The notes under the pieces: generated by a model
Database searches by the model: none
Seen by the model: the letters and a program-made list of their open reading frames with translations, nothing else
Told to the model about the DNA's origin: nothing
From: Sphaeroforma arctica JP610
Taxonomy: Eukaryota > Opisthokonta > Ichthyosporea > Ichthyophonida
DNA: 21,729 bases
Direction of reading: 5' to 3'
Assembly (NCBI RefSeq): GCF_001186125.1
Contig: NW_014039423.1
Location: 1 to 21,729 of the forward strand
Position numbers and translations under genes: made by a program
In this document: piece by piece, positions 1-9,780 of the stretch
How the letters are laid out: each line of letters starts with the position of its first letter
Numbering within the stretch: the first letter of the stretch is position 1

Positions 1-3
1 TAT

Positions 4-42
<39 letters not shown>
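1..42. repeat. Compound (CA)n(TA)n microsatellite
   Basis: An alternating CA run passes directly into a TA run at the window edge. It has the same CA-then-TA architecture as the longer tract inside ZRANB2 intron 2. No coding content is seen between it and about position 215. Confidence 0.9.
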
Positions 43-252
43 CATTTATCTATGTGCATTTATATAAATGGTACAATTTGAACGTTTGGTTTGCGGTATT
101 CGTTAGTTATGCGATTTACATGTCACTTTTTCGTAGTAGCTGTATTGCTCATATTTTTTCAATAGAGCAAGCTCAAGTGAGTGATTGATAATTTCTCGAA
201 ATTCAGATTTCTAATTTTATTTTCATACCTTGTACACCTACCGCACTCATAG

Positions 253-737
253 GAGAGGATCGCTGAATATAAATGAATGCTTGAACCCTAATTTCACAGT
301 TAGAAGATATATGAGATCGGGCAACACACTACGCAGAACAAATGATGCTGGTCGTCCTGTAGGTTTGCAACCAAGTCGGGTTGATGCCGCACTATTTGCA
401 CTCACGGGCATGACATCATATTTAGAAACTCAAGCAACTAGCTCAGTCAGCCGCATACGTACGCCAACACAAAGGCATGCACATGCGCAAATGCGAACAC
501 ACACACGTATTATGCGTCCTGAAGTTATGAGATCTAAACATAGAATAACGAGAGACGTGGGTGGAATTGGGGGGAGTTGGAGTGCAAGTAGAAATAATGC
601 CAGAATGGCGGAAGAGGGCGTCAGAACCGCATTACACAGCAGACCAAAAATGACTAGTGGTGACGAGGCACTACAAATGAATGTGGTACAGAAGTGGTAT
701 CACACTCACCTAGGTGATGGAAGGGCAGGACCCTTAG
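253..737 (+). CDS. Putative 5' exon of the Popeye-domain gene (unrecognised N-terminal region)
   Basis: A reading frame is open from 215 to a stop at 779-781. A good acceptor (pyrimidine-rich stretch ending CATAG) puts the exon start at 253. The only early in-frame Met is at 311, with T at -3, a weak start context, so an exon further upstream is likely. A donor AG|GTATGT at 737/738 ends the exon in phase 1. This fits exactly the exon starting at 1504, giving a junction that reads GRAGPL-V-SEKAS. The encoded stretch is polar and rich in Arg, Thr and Ser, has no domain I recognise, and would be the soluble N-terminal tail ahead of the Popeye membrane helices. The alternative is that it is the terminal exon of a separate gene ending at 781. 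The phase match favours joining, but no database comparison was possible. Confidence 0.5.
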
Positions 738-997
738 GTATGTTGTACTCCATCAAACCTCTGATAGGTGCACCAGAGTAGTTTGCTACCTTCTGTGCGA
801 TTTTTCTAAATTAGTATTTTGAGAACACCTACTCCTTTTGGCAGTGTGAAGGTGTCTCGACTGGAGAATAGCGCTGCCCCTTCCAACCCCACTGAATAGT
901 TTACTAGCCTTGTGTGTTGAATTATCAATTTCTGTACGCGACACAATCTTGTATCAAACGTGCTGCATATTTTGGCATTTTCAGATATTTTGGTTAG

Positions 998-1479
998 CCT
1001 ACGAAAGTGGAGAGGATAAATTCTTCATCATAATTGTTCATTACTATGACTGTATGGTTATCTTAAGTCGCATCTTAACCTACGGAAGTGAAGAGGATAA
1101 ATTCTTGAATATAGCCGCATTGCAATGACTACATGTTTAACCTACGTCGCATACTTAGCCTATGAAAGTGGAGACGATAAATTCTTCATTATAGTTGTGC
1201 AATACAATGACTGTATGGTTAGCTCAAGTCGCATCTTAACCTACGAAAGTGGAGAGGATAAATTCGTGAATATAGCTGCATTGCAATGACTGCACATTTA
1301 ACTTGAATCGCATACTCATCCTACGGAAGTGGAGAGGATGAATTCCTCATTATAGCTGCATTACAATGACCGTATGTTTAACTTGGGTCGCATACTTAGC
1401 CTACGAAAGTGGAGAGGATAAATTCTTCATTATAGCTTCATTGCAATGACTGTATGTTTAACTCAGGTCGCATGCCAAT
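998..1479. repeat. Six-copy 80-81 bp minisatellite
   Basis: Unit starts, marked by the CCTACG/CCTATG motif, lie at 998, 1079, 1159, 1240, 1320 and 1400. Each unit contains a GAAAGTGGAGAGGATAAATT-like core and ends in GTCGCAT. Units 1 and 3 share one 3' half (GACTGTATGGTTA) and units 2 and 4 share another (TTGAATATAGC), so part of the array grew as a dimer of about 161 bp. The array lies wholly inside the predicted 738-1503 intron. Its period is not a multiple of three, so it is not coding. Confidence 0.92.
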
Positions 1480-1503
1480 CCATCCTATTATTGGTAAAAT
1501 CAG

Positions 1504-4025
1504 TTTCGGAGAAGGCCTCGAACCGAATGATCAACGGATCTGCAATAGTGTCCGCTTTTGGATATGCAATGACAGATATTGCAAGTTTGCGTGCACTGCA
1601 GCTGGTGAGTGCATCTATGAGGGTGACAAATTTGGCAATCAGCTACCCAAAACCGTTGTTCCTTCAAATGCGCTGGTATGTTTCAGCACTCAATCACATT
1701 CGAAGCCATTGTTGTATCCCGAATGTACATGATATATAGCATGCAAATCGCGACCGACAGTTTGATTGTTTAGTTGTTTGTATAATTCTGTTTTAGAAGA
1801 TGAAATGTTTAGGCTCTTTCCAAATTGAAATACGTCTTTGCTCTACTGTAAAATGTGCCGGAGTTCTCCTCATTACACCTGAGTGAATACACCTGAGTGT
1901 ATTGGCAAAAGAAACTATTCCGATCCAAACCGCGAAGAATTGTAGCAAGCACTTCATTGTTTTCAGAATAGGATTAGTGATTGACGAAATGCACAAGTAT
2001 ATTTATCACCTGTCCAGCAATACAATTGCCTATTTGTATGTTCAAAAATGAAAATTTGAGCGTAATTAGGTTGCTGTTCAAATCATTGTAAATACATTTG
2101 TATATTTTGTTGGGCCTACCTTGGACTCTGATCTTGATACATATCAAGCACACGATGATACTAGCAATTACACTTCTGCATTCTAGTTTAGCTTGATTTA
2201 GCACCTGATCAGCAGCTTTTGCGCGTAGTCTCTCAGCTTCTCGGAACAAGTCCACCACCGAAATGACACGAACAATACTTGTTTTATTTTTGATTCGTCG
2301 TGAACTAATCGTCTACATTTGTATTCACAGGTCACTCCTTTTTATCACCATCAATTTGGTCAATATAGTCAAACTGTATCTAGAGAGCCAGTCTGTCGAT
2401 TTTTCAACCGCCGAGAGGGAGTTATACGAGCGACACTTCATGCCAAAAGGTACTTTCGATCGCAGTTGACCTTATGATTTATTTTTTGTATAGTGCGTCA
2501 AACCATTGCATGCTCAGTCATCTTGGTATTCATTTGTTCTGTTATTACATTATGAGTGCTAAACCCTTTACACAATTTTTTAATTGTACTTGGCATCAGC
2601 GATACTCAGTCGCTAGCAGGAGGGTAAATTTAGAATATATTGTAAAATAGGGCAATACTCGCTGGCCGGCATAGGATGGAACAACCATCCTGTCATCGTG
2701 TCTATCTCAAAGTGTGGAGGATACATGCCTATTTTTTAAGCAGCTCGACTTGTCCTTAACCTTTCATTTTAGCTCTCAATATGACTTGCTATGCATCTGG
2801 TTAGGCCAAGCAAACACCAGACTTCAAGTACCGTACACCTTTCCAACTTTAGACCCGTTTCGTACGCATTAGGTGTTTCGGAACGAGCGTGTCGCCGGCT
2901 CTTTGACCACGGAGAATGGATGACGGTCGAAAGTGGACAGACGCTGCTACAGGAGGGCGTTGTGCATAATAATCTGTATCTAATCTATAAAGGCACTCTA
3001 GATGTCAGTGTGGATGAGCAAGTAGTGGTAAGTAGATATTTTGCCCTTTTATGTCAATGGAATATATTGAGATGTGGGCCGCGAACTAACAAGTGACATT
3101 TCGTTTTGAGTGATGTATCCAGATGACATCACGGTCAATTTACAAGCTTTTTCGATTGAGTCATAGTCATTCCTTTCATCATGTCTGCAGACTTAGAGTC
3201 TCTGTGTCGGATTTCTGAAAATATTTCTCAAGCCTCAACTTACCTTCACGATTATTTATTCTTGTGTCCATTAGGGCTATCTGAATGATGGCTCGTGGAT
3301 GGGTGAGATGGTGTTCCTTGACAGCTCGCAGGATAAAGCATCTGCCACGTGCACCACCTCAGGGCCAGTGATGGTGTTAAGGTATGCAGCTCGCGAAGGG
3401 ATTGTAATTCGTTATTTCCTCTCGAAATACGCACTTATGAGCGTTTGACATTTGCATCTGCGGTAGAGTGCTTTCAGATATTCTTACAGGGATAGACTAT
3501 TTCTGCTTGCTTCAATAATATTTCCTTCGTTACTAGCGTTATTCATAACACATCGGTGTGAACTTCTATGTCTATGTCTGAAAACTATGCAGGTGGGAGA
3601 TAGATGATCTCAGAAATTTTCTGTCGACACAAAAGCAAGTCAAATCACAACTGACTCTAGCCATCGCCGAGGTACTTTTGATTTATTCCACAATAACAAA
3701 ATAGAATATGTATATGAAACCCTATATTTTGATTTTCTCACTTCATAACTTGAAAAATTTCAATGGTCATTTTACTTCGATAATATCTGGCGCAATGATA
3801 CCACCAATATATTCTAATCGTGGCAATTCTCCTGCATTCTGTTGTCTACAGTCGAGTATGTCGAAGATTCGACAAACTTCACAAAAGTTCGGGCAAGAGC
3901 ACAAAAGACACCAAAAGCCTGAGAAGCAGCAGGAAAAAAATTCCAAAGTCACTGAGGGTGAAGAAACCGTCATCACCATCAAAGTTCACGTTGAACCCGA
4001 AAATTTGACAGGAAACGCTAATTGA
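1504..4025 (+). CDS. Popeye-domain (POPDC-like) membrane protein, spliced
   Basis: Exons are 1504-1675, 2331-2449, 2873-3027, 3275-3381, 3593-3671 and 3852-4025. All introns are GT-AG and all phases agree. Counted from the Met at 311 in the upstream exon, the protein is 410 aa. Residues 155-200 form a hydrophobic membrane region with a DIASLRAL motif. The join of exons 1675/2331 rebuilds QMRW-SLLFITINLVNIVKLYL, matching the Popeye pattern WN-x-x-F-x-x-IN-L. Next come ERELYERHFMPKG-VSERACRRLF and the cyclic-nucleotide-binding fold (LQEGVVHNNLYLIYKGTLDV), then GSWMGEMVFLDSS at 297-309 and VLRWEIDDLRNFL at 324-336. The C-terminal 57 residues are a basic, disordered tail ending at TGA 4023-4025. 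POPDC proteins are cAMP-binding membrane scaffolds in animals; relatives exist in bacteria. Family assignment is firm. Ligand binding is inference, and the exact N-terminus is open. Confidence 0.88.
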
Positions 4026-4938
4026 TCATTGTTTGCTGTTTCTATGTAGGACATATATTTCATCGGGTATTTCATGAGCCCATCCGTTATGAAAGCCTTG
4101 TAGTGACATAACAACATCGGAATTTCACTAGTTTTAGGAAACTACTTGACGGCATACAGTTGCTTCCTATAGCGGTGCCTATGTGGGGTACCCCGAGATT
4201 TACCCATGATTGTATATTTCTATACTGCAATTTCGCAAAGAAGGAAACTACGCACATACCCCCTGGCACCAGTAAATACTGGCTTTGCGATATTATTCAA
4301 CCTGCCAATATGCAAATCCTAAGCCATCCGGCGTCTGAGTTCCAATGAAAGAGTGCATTGCCGCGATTCTGAGAGACCAATTGCATGCTATTTCTTGCAG
4401 CTTTAAAGCGAGTTAAACATGTTACAGAATCTCATCGGGTCACAAACAGGGCACAACATTTGAAATGAACAACTCGTTCGTGCGAGGGGGTTCAACCACT
4501 AGCTTGTCAATCAACTTAGTTCTAATAGTGAACCGGAAAAATAATAAAACAATCGACCGCTCTCTTTGACATGACTTTCCGGGCCCGTCAAGTCGAAGCG
4601 CCTCAAAGACTTGAAATAATCAATTTGAAATCGAATTGGCGCTATTGGTTGCAATGCATTCGTATCTTTATATTTATAAATACTACTACTAAGGGCCTGC
4701 CCATTAGATATATTAAAAATTCGATATAGGCCAGAATTTTTCGTACAGATAGCTTGTTCGTTTTCCTGTACATGGTTCAGGCGATCGCCTGACTGTCGTT
4801 CATGTTACTCCACACACAATTACCCCAAGTCAGAGCTCGTCTCTCACGGGAAATCCGTGATCAACCGCACACGGGCAGTACCCTAAAAATCTAGCGCAGC
4901 CTTGTACAAACTTGATTTGGCTTCGGAGCTAGAAACGA
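4026..4938. other. Convergent intergenic region / 3' UTRs
   Basis: This spacer separates the tail-to-tail Popeye and GATA genes. I find no coding exon, RNA gene or mobile element. Short frames (for example 4160-4348) lack domain features and splice context. A plus-strand poly(A) signal candidate is listed separately. No clear minus-strand AATAAA was seen for the GATA gene. Confidence 0.7.
4543..4548 (+). terminator. Candidate poly(A) signal AATAAA for the Popeye gene
   Basis: An exact AATAAA hexamer lies about 520 nt beyond the Popeye stop codon, in otherwise gene-free DNA. The motif is short and the spacing is long, so the assignment is tentative. Confidence 0.35.
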
Positions 4939-7900
4939 TTATGACATTGCTTCTAGGGGCCGCGATGGCTCTGAAGTCTTCACAGGCTCCTCCGATGGCC
5001 TGTTTGGCGACCTTGATTGAATACGATCCGCACAAATATCATCTTTTGTACTGTGTCTCTCTACTGGTGTACTGCGTCTGCCGCCCACCGCAGGAGGCGT
5101 GGCCGAGGGGTCAGCTGATACGGATGTCGGCGACGAAGTCGCATTGCAGCTCGCATATGGTAATGGATGGCTAGGGGCTCTTTGCTGGGCAGTCACGGAG
5201 TTCAGATCAACTGGTGTGACACTTCTACTTAGACTGTCCGCTTTGTTATCGTCATTCTTATCCAGAACCATTGATTTGGTCTGAGAAAAGGAGTCACTAT
5301 TATCGGCTGAGCCGCCTTTGTCCATGTCGCTGACGTCGGATTTACTGGGCCGGCTATTACGTCTCCGCTTTGCGGAAGGTGGTCGCACGCACCCCCAAGC
5401 GCCATAGTACAGTCCACACGGGTTGCACACAACCTCGTTGTTGATATGTCGCCACAGGGTCGTATCAGTCGCATCACAATGTGCACAGACAGCTTTGTTG
5501 TTCTTGGGAAGCTTGGACTTGTTAATGCTCTTACTGCTTCTACTTCCTGCCTTCTGGGTACCCCCGTCTTTGAGCTCCACGTCTCTATCCATTTCATCCG
5601 ATTGCCTAGCACCCGAAGCTGATCCCTTCATCAGATTCGGATCGTTAGCCGCGGAATACTGCGTTCGTCTGTTCTTACTGCCTCTATTCACCGCTCTCTG
5701 TACAGACAAAGGTCTGATCATACCCTTCGTCTTGTAGTATAGCCCACACGCATTACACACAACGTCTCCGTTCTGTCTGCGCCAAGTGGTTGTTTCGGTG
5801 GTACCACAGTGAGTGCATCGTGCTTGTCGAGGCGTATGACCCTCAGACTTCTTGCGTGGCTTCAGTATAATAGTTACACCCCCTATAGTGGACATCACTT
5901 CCGTATCCTCAGTTTTTTCTCGACGCGATCTTCTCGATTTTGCAGGCGTGACAAGCATAGTCTTTCTATCTGGTATAGCGTTCTGCTGCTGTGAGGGTGG
6001 AGCTCGTTGCGACGTCGGGCCATTTTGTTGTTCATAAAGAACACTCGATGGCCTACGCTGTCCCTGTGGTGGCATTGGCTCTATGTGATTTGGTATAGAT
6101 GATTGACGTTGTCGCATATCATTGGCATATCCGCTTGGATGATAGCTCATACTCCCTCTTTGATGCTGCGGCTGTGGCTGAGAGTAAGACTGCCGTTGTT
6201 GCGGATAGCGGTATGGATCTTGGTGCGAGTCCCGTCTCATTCTCGCCTCTTGCTCACCACTGTTCCCACCTTTAGACGCATAGGCCTGACCCTGCCCTGT
6301 ACTTCTTCGTGTTTCCGGCATGGTGTTGCCATATTCCACACGGGGCCCTTCTCCGGCCCTTGGTGGCATACTGCCCCTACTCATACTTGTCTGTGACATG
6401 TAGCCGTGGTTATATGTCGGGCCGCTCCCCATTGCGCGAAACCCAGCGTAAGGAGCAAATGCGCCTCCCGGTTGCGAGTGCTGCCGAGACACATTGCCCT
6501 GTGGGTCAGCAAACTGGTGCTGCACACTGCCACGACTACCACTGTGCGAGTCATTCATGACTCCGTGCACACCACTTGCACTACCTCGGCCGTTCACACC
6601 ACCCTCCGCGACATTCTGTGGCGGATGGCTGAACCCACGCGTGGTACTCATTCTGGTATGGGGGGCGCCAGGGCTGTGGTTGTCACCATCGTTACCATTC
6701 CGATGTGTATTGGCAATGCTAGTGTAACCACTCGGTCCGTTGCCACCACCGTCGGGCCTGTGCATACCACTCATGCTTGTGCGGATGCCACCCATGCTTG
6801 TGCTACCACTCTGGCGTGTATTCGGTACAGATCTCATGTGAGCTTGGTTCGTGTACGGCTGGTGTCGGTTGTATTCCCGATGGTATCCACCTCGCATATT
6901 TTGCCAACCACTACCTCGTCGCTCCGGCCAACTCGCCTCGTCACCTTGGCGACCGAACGCTTCATTTGATAGTCCTGAGTTGACATCTTCGCTGTCGTGA
7001 GGTCCAGCTAAGCGACTGTTACTTCTCGCATACCCAGTTTCATTAGGGGGGATCTGGTTATTCGAATCAGGGCCACTATCACCCGCCATATTGCTGTAAC
7101 TTTCATACGGGTGTTGCGCATGACCATCCGTGCGTGGACGTTGGTGTGGAGTTCTCTGCTGTCGTTGCTGTTCATGAGGGTGTGGGTGTTGCTGTGCAAC
7201 ATTTGGTGTTTGCTGTTGTACAAATTCACTATCATAACCTCGTTGCATACTACGATCTATCTCACCGGCCCCGTCATGCACAAAACCTCTACCCCTACCG
7301 CTACCATTCACATCACTATCCCTATAGCCGCCTGATTCATATCTTGGTATTTCCCCGTCAGTTGCTCTTCGTGGCGGCCAAGGTCTCCCATTGTCATCCA
7401 TGTGATGTGGTTCCCTGTACATCTCACCCGGGTGTCTACCCATCTGACCTGGTCTAAAATGCTTGCCCATGTCTGCGTCGAGGTGATTATATGCACTGTC
7501 ATGCCTCTTCTCCTCACGAACATCCTCATGCACACGCTCAGCCATATGTCTACCATCCCAGGGTCTATACCCAGTTGGCCTGTTCCCTGTCGCATAAGTT
7601 CGGCCACTGCCTGGTGATTCATCTCTTTGCATCTGCGACTCTCCTCGTGGGTGACTCTGGTCTGGTTCATTCCGGTGTGTGTAAGACGTTCTAGGCAGTG
7701 AAGAGTCTACGTCCATGTACTCTCTATCGTGCGCGACCCTGTCACCTTCGTGCGTGTATCTGGGTTGCTCCCAAACTGGGTACTTGCTAGGCACAGGGTC
7801 CTTATTACCTGTAATAGTGTTATGGGTGTTTGTGTCATGCCCATCGTTTCGTGTGCCGCCGACAATAGGATCTTGCGTTGGCGTGGCAGCCCGGATACGC

Positions 7901-8727
7901 TGTTCTGGTTCCCCGCTATGTTGTTGCGCATGAGTTCGAGTAGAATAGAGGTCATAACGGTCTTCCATACCTCGTTCAAAATGCTGGTGTGTTTGGCTCC
8001 TGCTAGCATCCCGTTGACCCTGTCTACTTTCTTGTGGCGATACCTGCCTATTTCTTACTTGTGGGTATACCTGGTCAAGCTGCATATCCTGTTCCGGTTC
8101 TCCACCATAGTGTTGCACCTGTGTACGGTGATAGTGGTGATAGTGGTCTTGTGTATGCGGACGTGTGTACGTGTTGCGACGTTGACCTCGAACTTCTAGT
8201 TGCTCACGTGGTGACCGACGCTCAGACCCCATGGCCAATAGTGCATTCACCGTCTCCTCGGAGTGACCGAATTTAGAGCTTCTGTGTGATTGTAACTCGA
8301 TAGCTGGTTCAGACGCATTTGCGTTAGTACCTGTATCGTTGCCATATTCACCCCTTGCATTGCCTGAAGTGTTTCGTTCGTTATCAGGGTCACCATCTCG
8401 CTGGCCGGCTCTACCAAATTCCAACGAACTGATCTCAGCTTCTGACGCGGTCTGATGTGCTTTGAATTCGGGAGGGTGCATCCGTGTGTATTCATTTGTA
8501 TTGTCATATACCTGTACTTTTGCCTTTACTGGCTCGTTTGTAGCGGACGCATAAATAGAAGAATAAGCACTCCTTTTAGGAGAGGTGTTACCAGGGCCCA
8601 TCCTTGCGTCGTGTCGTGAAATAGTATCATGAACATCATCTCCATTGTATACATGATCTTGCTCAGGTCCCGGACTCTTTAAATGCATATTTTCCATATC
8701 GGTGCTGCCAGCATAGCGTGCACCCAT
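4939..8727 (-). CDS. Two-finger GATA-type zinc-finger protein, 1262 aa, largely disordered
   Basis: One uninterrupted frame runs from ATG at 8725-8727 (G at -3 and G at +4, a good context) to TAA at 4939-4941. Residues 1 to about 925 are low-complexity, rich in His, Gln, Arg, Gly, Ser and Asn, with a small internal repeat (GGEPEQ at 208-213, SGEPEQ at 271-276). A basic stretch KSRRSRREK (930-938) resembles a nuclear localisation signal, followed by a short ordered-looking patch GGVTIILKPRKK. Finger 1 uses Cys 971, 974, 991 and 994, with TTWRRQNG and CNACGLYYKTKG. Finger 2 uses Cys 1081, 1084, 1101 and 1104, with TLWRHINN and CNPCGLYYGAWG, followed by the basic tail KRRRNSRPSK. Both fingers have a 16-residue central loop. 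GATA fingers bind (A/T)GATA(A/G), so a nuclear DNA-binding regulator is inferred. No other domain is recognisable, and targets cannot be told from the sequence. Confidence 0.93.
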   Translation of the reverse strand: MGARYAGSTDMENMHLKSPGPEQDHVYNGDDVHDTISRHDARMGPGNTSPKRSAYSSIYASATNEPVKAKVQVYDNTNEYTRMHPPEFKAHQTASEAEISSLEFGRAGQRDGDPDNERNTSGNARGEYGNDTGTNANASEPAIELQSHRSSKFGHSEETVNALLAMGSERRSPREQLEVRGQRRNTYTRPHTQDHYHHYHRTQVQHYGGEPEQDMQLDQVYPQVRNRQVSPQESRQGQRDASRSQTHQHFERGMEDRYDLYSTRTHAQQHSGEPEQRIRAATPTQDPIVGGTRNDGHDTNTHNTITGNKDPVPSKYPVWEQPRYTHEGDRVAHDREYMDVDSSLPRTSYTHRNEPDQSHPRGESQMQRDESPGSGRTYATGNRPTGYRPWDGRHMAERVHEDVREEKRHDSAYNHLDADMGKHFRPGQMGRHPGEMYREPHHMDDNGRPWPPRRATDGEIPRYESGGYRDSDVNGSGRGRGFVHDGAGEIDRSMQRGYDSEFVQQQTPNVAQQHPHPHEQQRQQRTPHQRPRTDGHAQHPYESYSNMAGDSGPDSNNQIPPNETGYARSNSRLAGPHDSEDVNSGLSNEAFGRQGDEASWPERRGSGWQNMRGGYHREYNRHQPYTNQAHMRSVPNTRQSGSTSMGGIRTSMSGMHRPDGGGNGPSGYTSIANTHRNGNDGDNHSPGAPHTRMSTTRGFSHPPQNVAEGGVNGRGSASGVHGVMNDSHSGSRGSVQHQFADPQGNVSRQHSQPGGAFAPYAGFRAMGSGPTYNHGYMSQTSMSRGSMPPRAGEGPRVEYGNTMPETRRSTGQGQAYASKGGNSGEQEARMRRDSHQDPYRYPQQRQSYSQPQPQHQRGSMSYHPSGYANDMRQRQSSIPNHIEPMPPQGQRRPSSVLYEQQNGPTSQRAPPSQQQNAIPDRKTMLVTPAKSRRSRREKTEDTEVMSTIGGVTIILKPRKKSEGHTPRQARCTHCGTTETTTWRRQNGDVVCNACGLYYKTKGMIRPLSVQRAVNRGSKNRRTQYSAANDPNLMKGSASGARQSDEMDRDVELKDGGTQKAGSRSSKSINKSKLPKNNKAVCAHCDATDTTLWRHINNEVVCNPCGLYYGAWGCVRPPSAKRRRNSRPSKSDVSDMDKGGSADNSDSFSQTKSMVLDKNDDNKADSLSRSVTPVDLNSVTAQQRAPSHPLPYASCNATSSPTSVSADPSATPPAVGGRRSTPVERHSTKDDICADRIQSRSPNRPSEEPVKTSEPSRPLEAMS

Positions 8728-8943
8728 ATCGATGTTGCGCGTTTATGTGAGTGCCGGGTGTGAAAGTGTGAGAGTGTGATGCTGGAAGACAGAGAGAAGT
8801 GGTGTCTTCTTCTTAGAGTAGAACAGTTATATGTTTTCTTGAATTAAAACCCACAATCACATTTTATAAAATAATAATAAATAAATAAAAAGTGCCGGCG
8901 CAAGTGAGCGCAACTGCTCAACGCCTCAGTCTCAGAGCCTCAG

Positions 8944-9060
8944 CCTGCTCAGGCCTAAATAAATATTGATTTATAAAGGGTGGTGAGACTCAGAGACGGG
9001 TGACCAAGAAGACCGGGGAGGAGGGGAGGCGGGGACCCAGCAGGCAGCAGCCTGAGCAGG
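8944..9060. repeat. Short inverted repeat CCTGCTCAGG / CCTGAGCAGG
   Basis: Exact 10 bp inverted arms lie at 8944-8953 and 9051-9060 inside a GC-rich block 217-333 bp upstream of the GATA start codon. Arms this short could arise by chance in a region built from CAG/CTC words. Confidence 0.4.
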
Positions 9061-9334
9061 TGACCAACTGATCACACATAAATACAAAACTTCAACAGCC
9101 CTCCCCAGAGTCCAGGGCTCCAGCCTCCAACCCAGGGCCCAGGCCGGCAGGCTCCAGTAGGTTCCAGGCCAGCCCGTTTGGCGATCAGTATAATAAATAA
9201 ATAGACTTCAGTAGTTCGGCATCAGACTTCACTGCTTCAGAAATTCAGACTGTTCAGAGTTCAGGCAATACTATTTTTGAAAAAAGAATAATAATAAATA
9301 CATGTATTTATCATATTTTTACCAATGTTTGTAT

Positions 9335-9351
9335 CATAGCCTTCTAAATTG
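9335..9351 (+). repeat. 17 bp direct repeat, copy 1
   Basis: CATAGCCTTCTAAATTG is identical to positions 10205-10221. Both copies lie at an edge between an AT-rich tract and mixed sequence, 870 bp apart. The flanks beyond the 17 bp differ. Confidence 0.7.
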
Positions 9352-9431
9352 TACAAATGTATATATAGTTTTTTTCTGTATTTAAAAAAATATATGTATT
9401 CAATTTTAGTCTCTCAAGTCTCAACAAGTAT

Positions 9432-9505
9432 CCTACTGCCCCAGCCTCCAGGGTCCCAGCCTCCAGGGCCCCAGGGCCCCAGGGCCCAGGCCCCAACTCC
9501 CAAGT
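9432..9505. repeat. GC-rich CCAGGGCC tandem block, period 8
   Basis: Two copies of CAGCCTCCAGGG are followed by GGGCCC palindromes at 9466, 9474 and 9482, spaced exactly 8 bp. Together they form an isolated GC-rich island in AT-rich DNA. Confidence 0.75.
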
Positions 9506-9703
9506 CCCCAACTTGAAATTGTCCAGCAGTGTCAACTGACTTCGCTAAATAATAAAAATTCGCTTCACCCAGTTTCTTTTGCATCCTTCTATTTAAAGGA
9601 ATTCCATTTTTCTTATTCAAATATTTTATATATTTATATATATATAATTTATAAAAATCATACTATTGTTACTATTAATAGTTCATCCAGTGTGGACTTT
9701 CCG

Positions 9704-9780
9704 TGGGTGAGTGAGTGAGTGTGAGAGTGTGAGTGAGTGAGTGAGTGTGAGTGAGTGAGTGAGTGTGAGAGTGTGTGTGA
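9704..9780. repeat. (GTGA)n / GTGTGA microsatellite
   Basis: About 77 bp of GTGAGTGAGTGA interrupted by GTGAGAGTGTG variants, with purine and pyrimidine strongly separated between strands. No coding potential. Confidence 0.9.

Noticed and set aside
1454-1732. 92-residue Cys-containing frame starting at an ATG
   Set aside because: It overlaps the Popeye exon 1504-1675 in another frame. The Popeye frame is supported by splice phase and homology, and this one by neither.
1974-2258. Minus-strand frame with a helical DLFREAERLRAKAADQ segment followed by a hydrophobic stretch
   Set aside because: It lies inside a Popeye intron, begins at GTG, and has no good acceptor or partner exon. A plausible donor (CCAAG|GTAGGC) alone is not enough.
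5099-8507. Many long plus-strand and other-frame open frames across the GATA gene (up to 187 residues)
   Set aside because: Shadows of a long GC-richer coding region. None has a domain, and all are out of frame with the zinc fingers.
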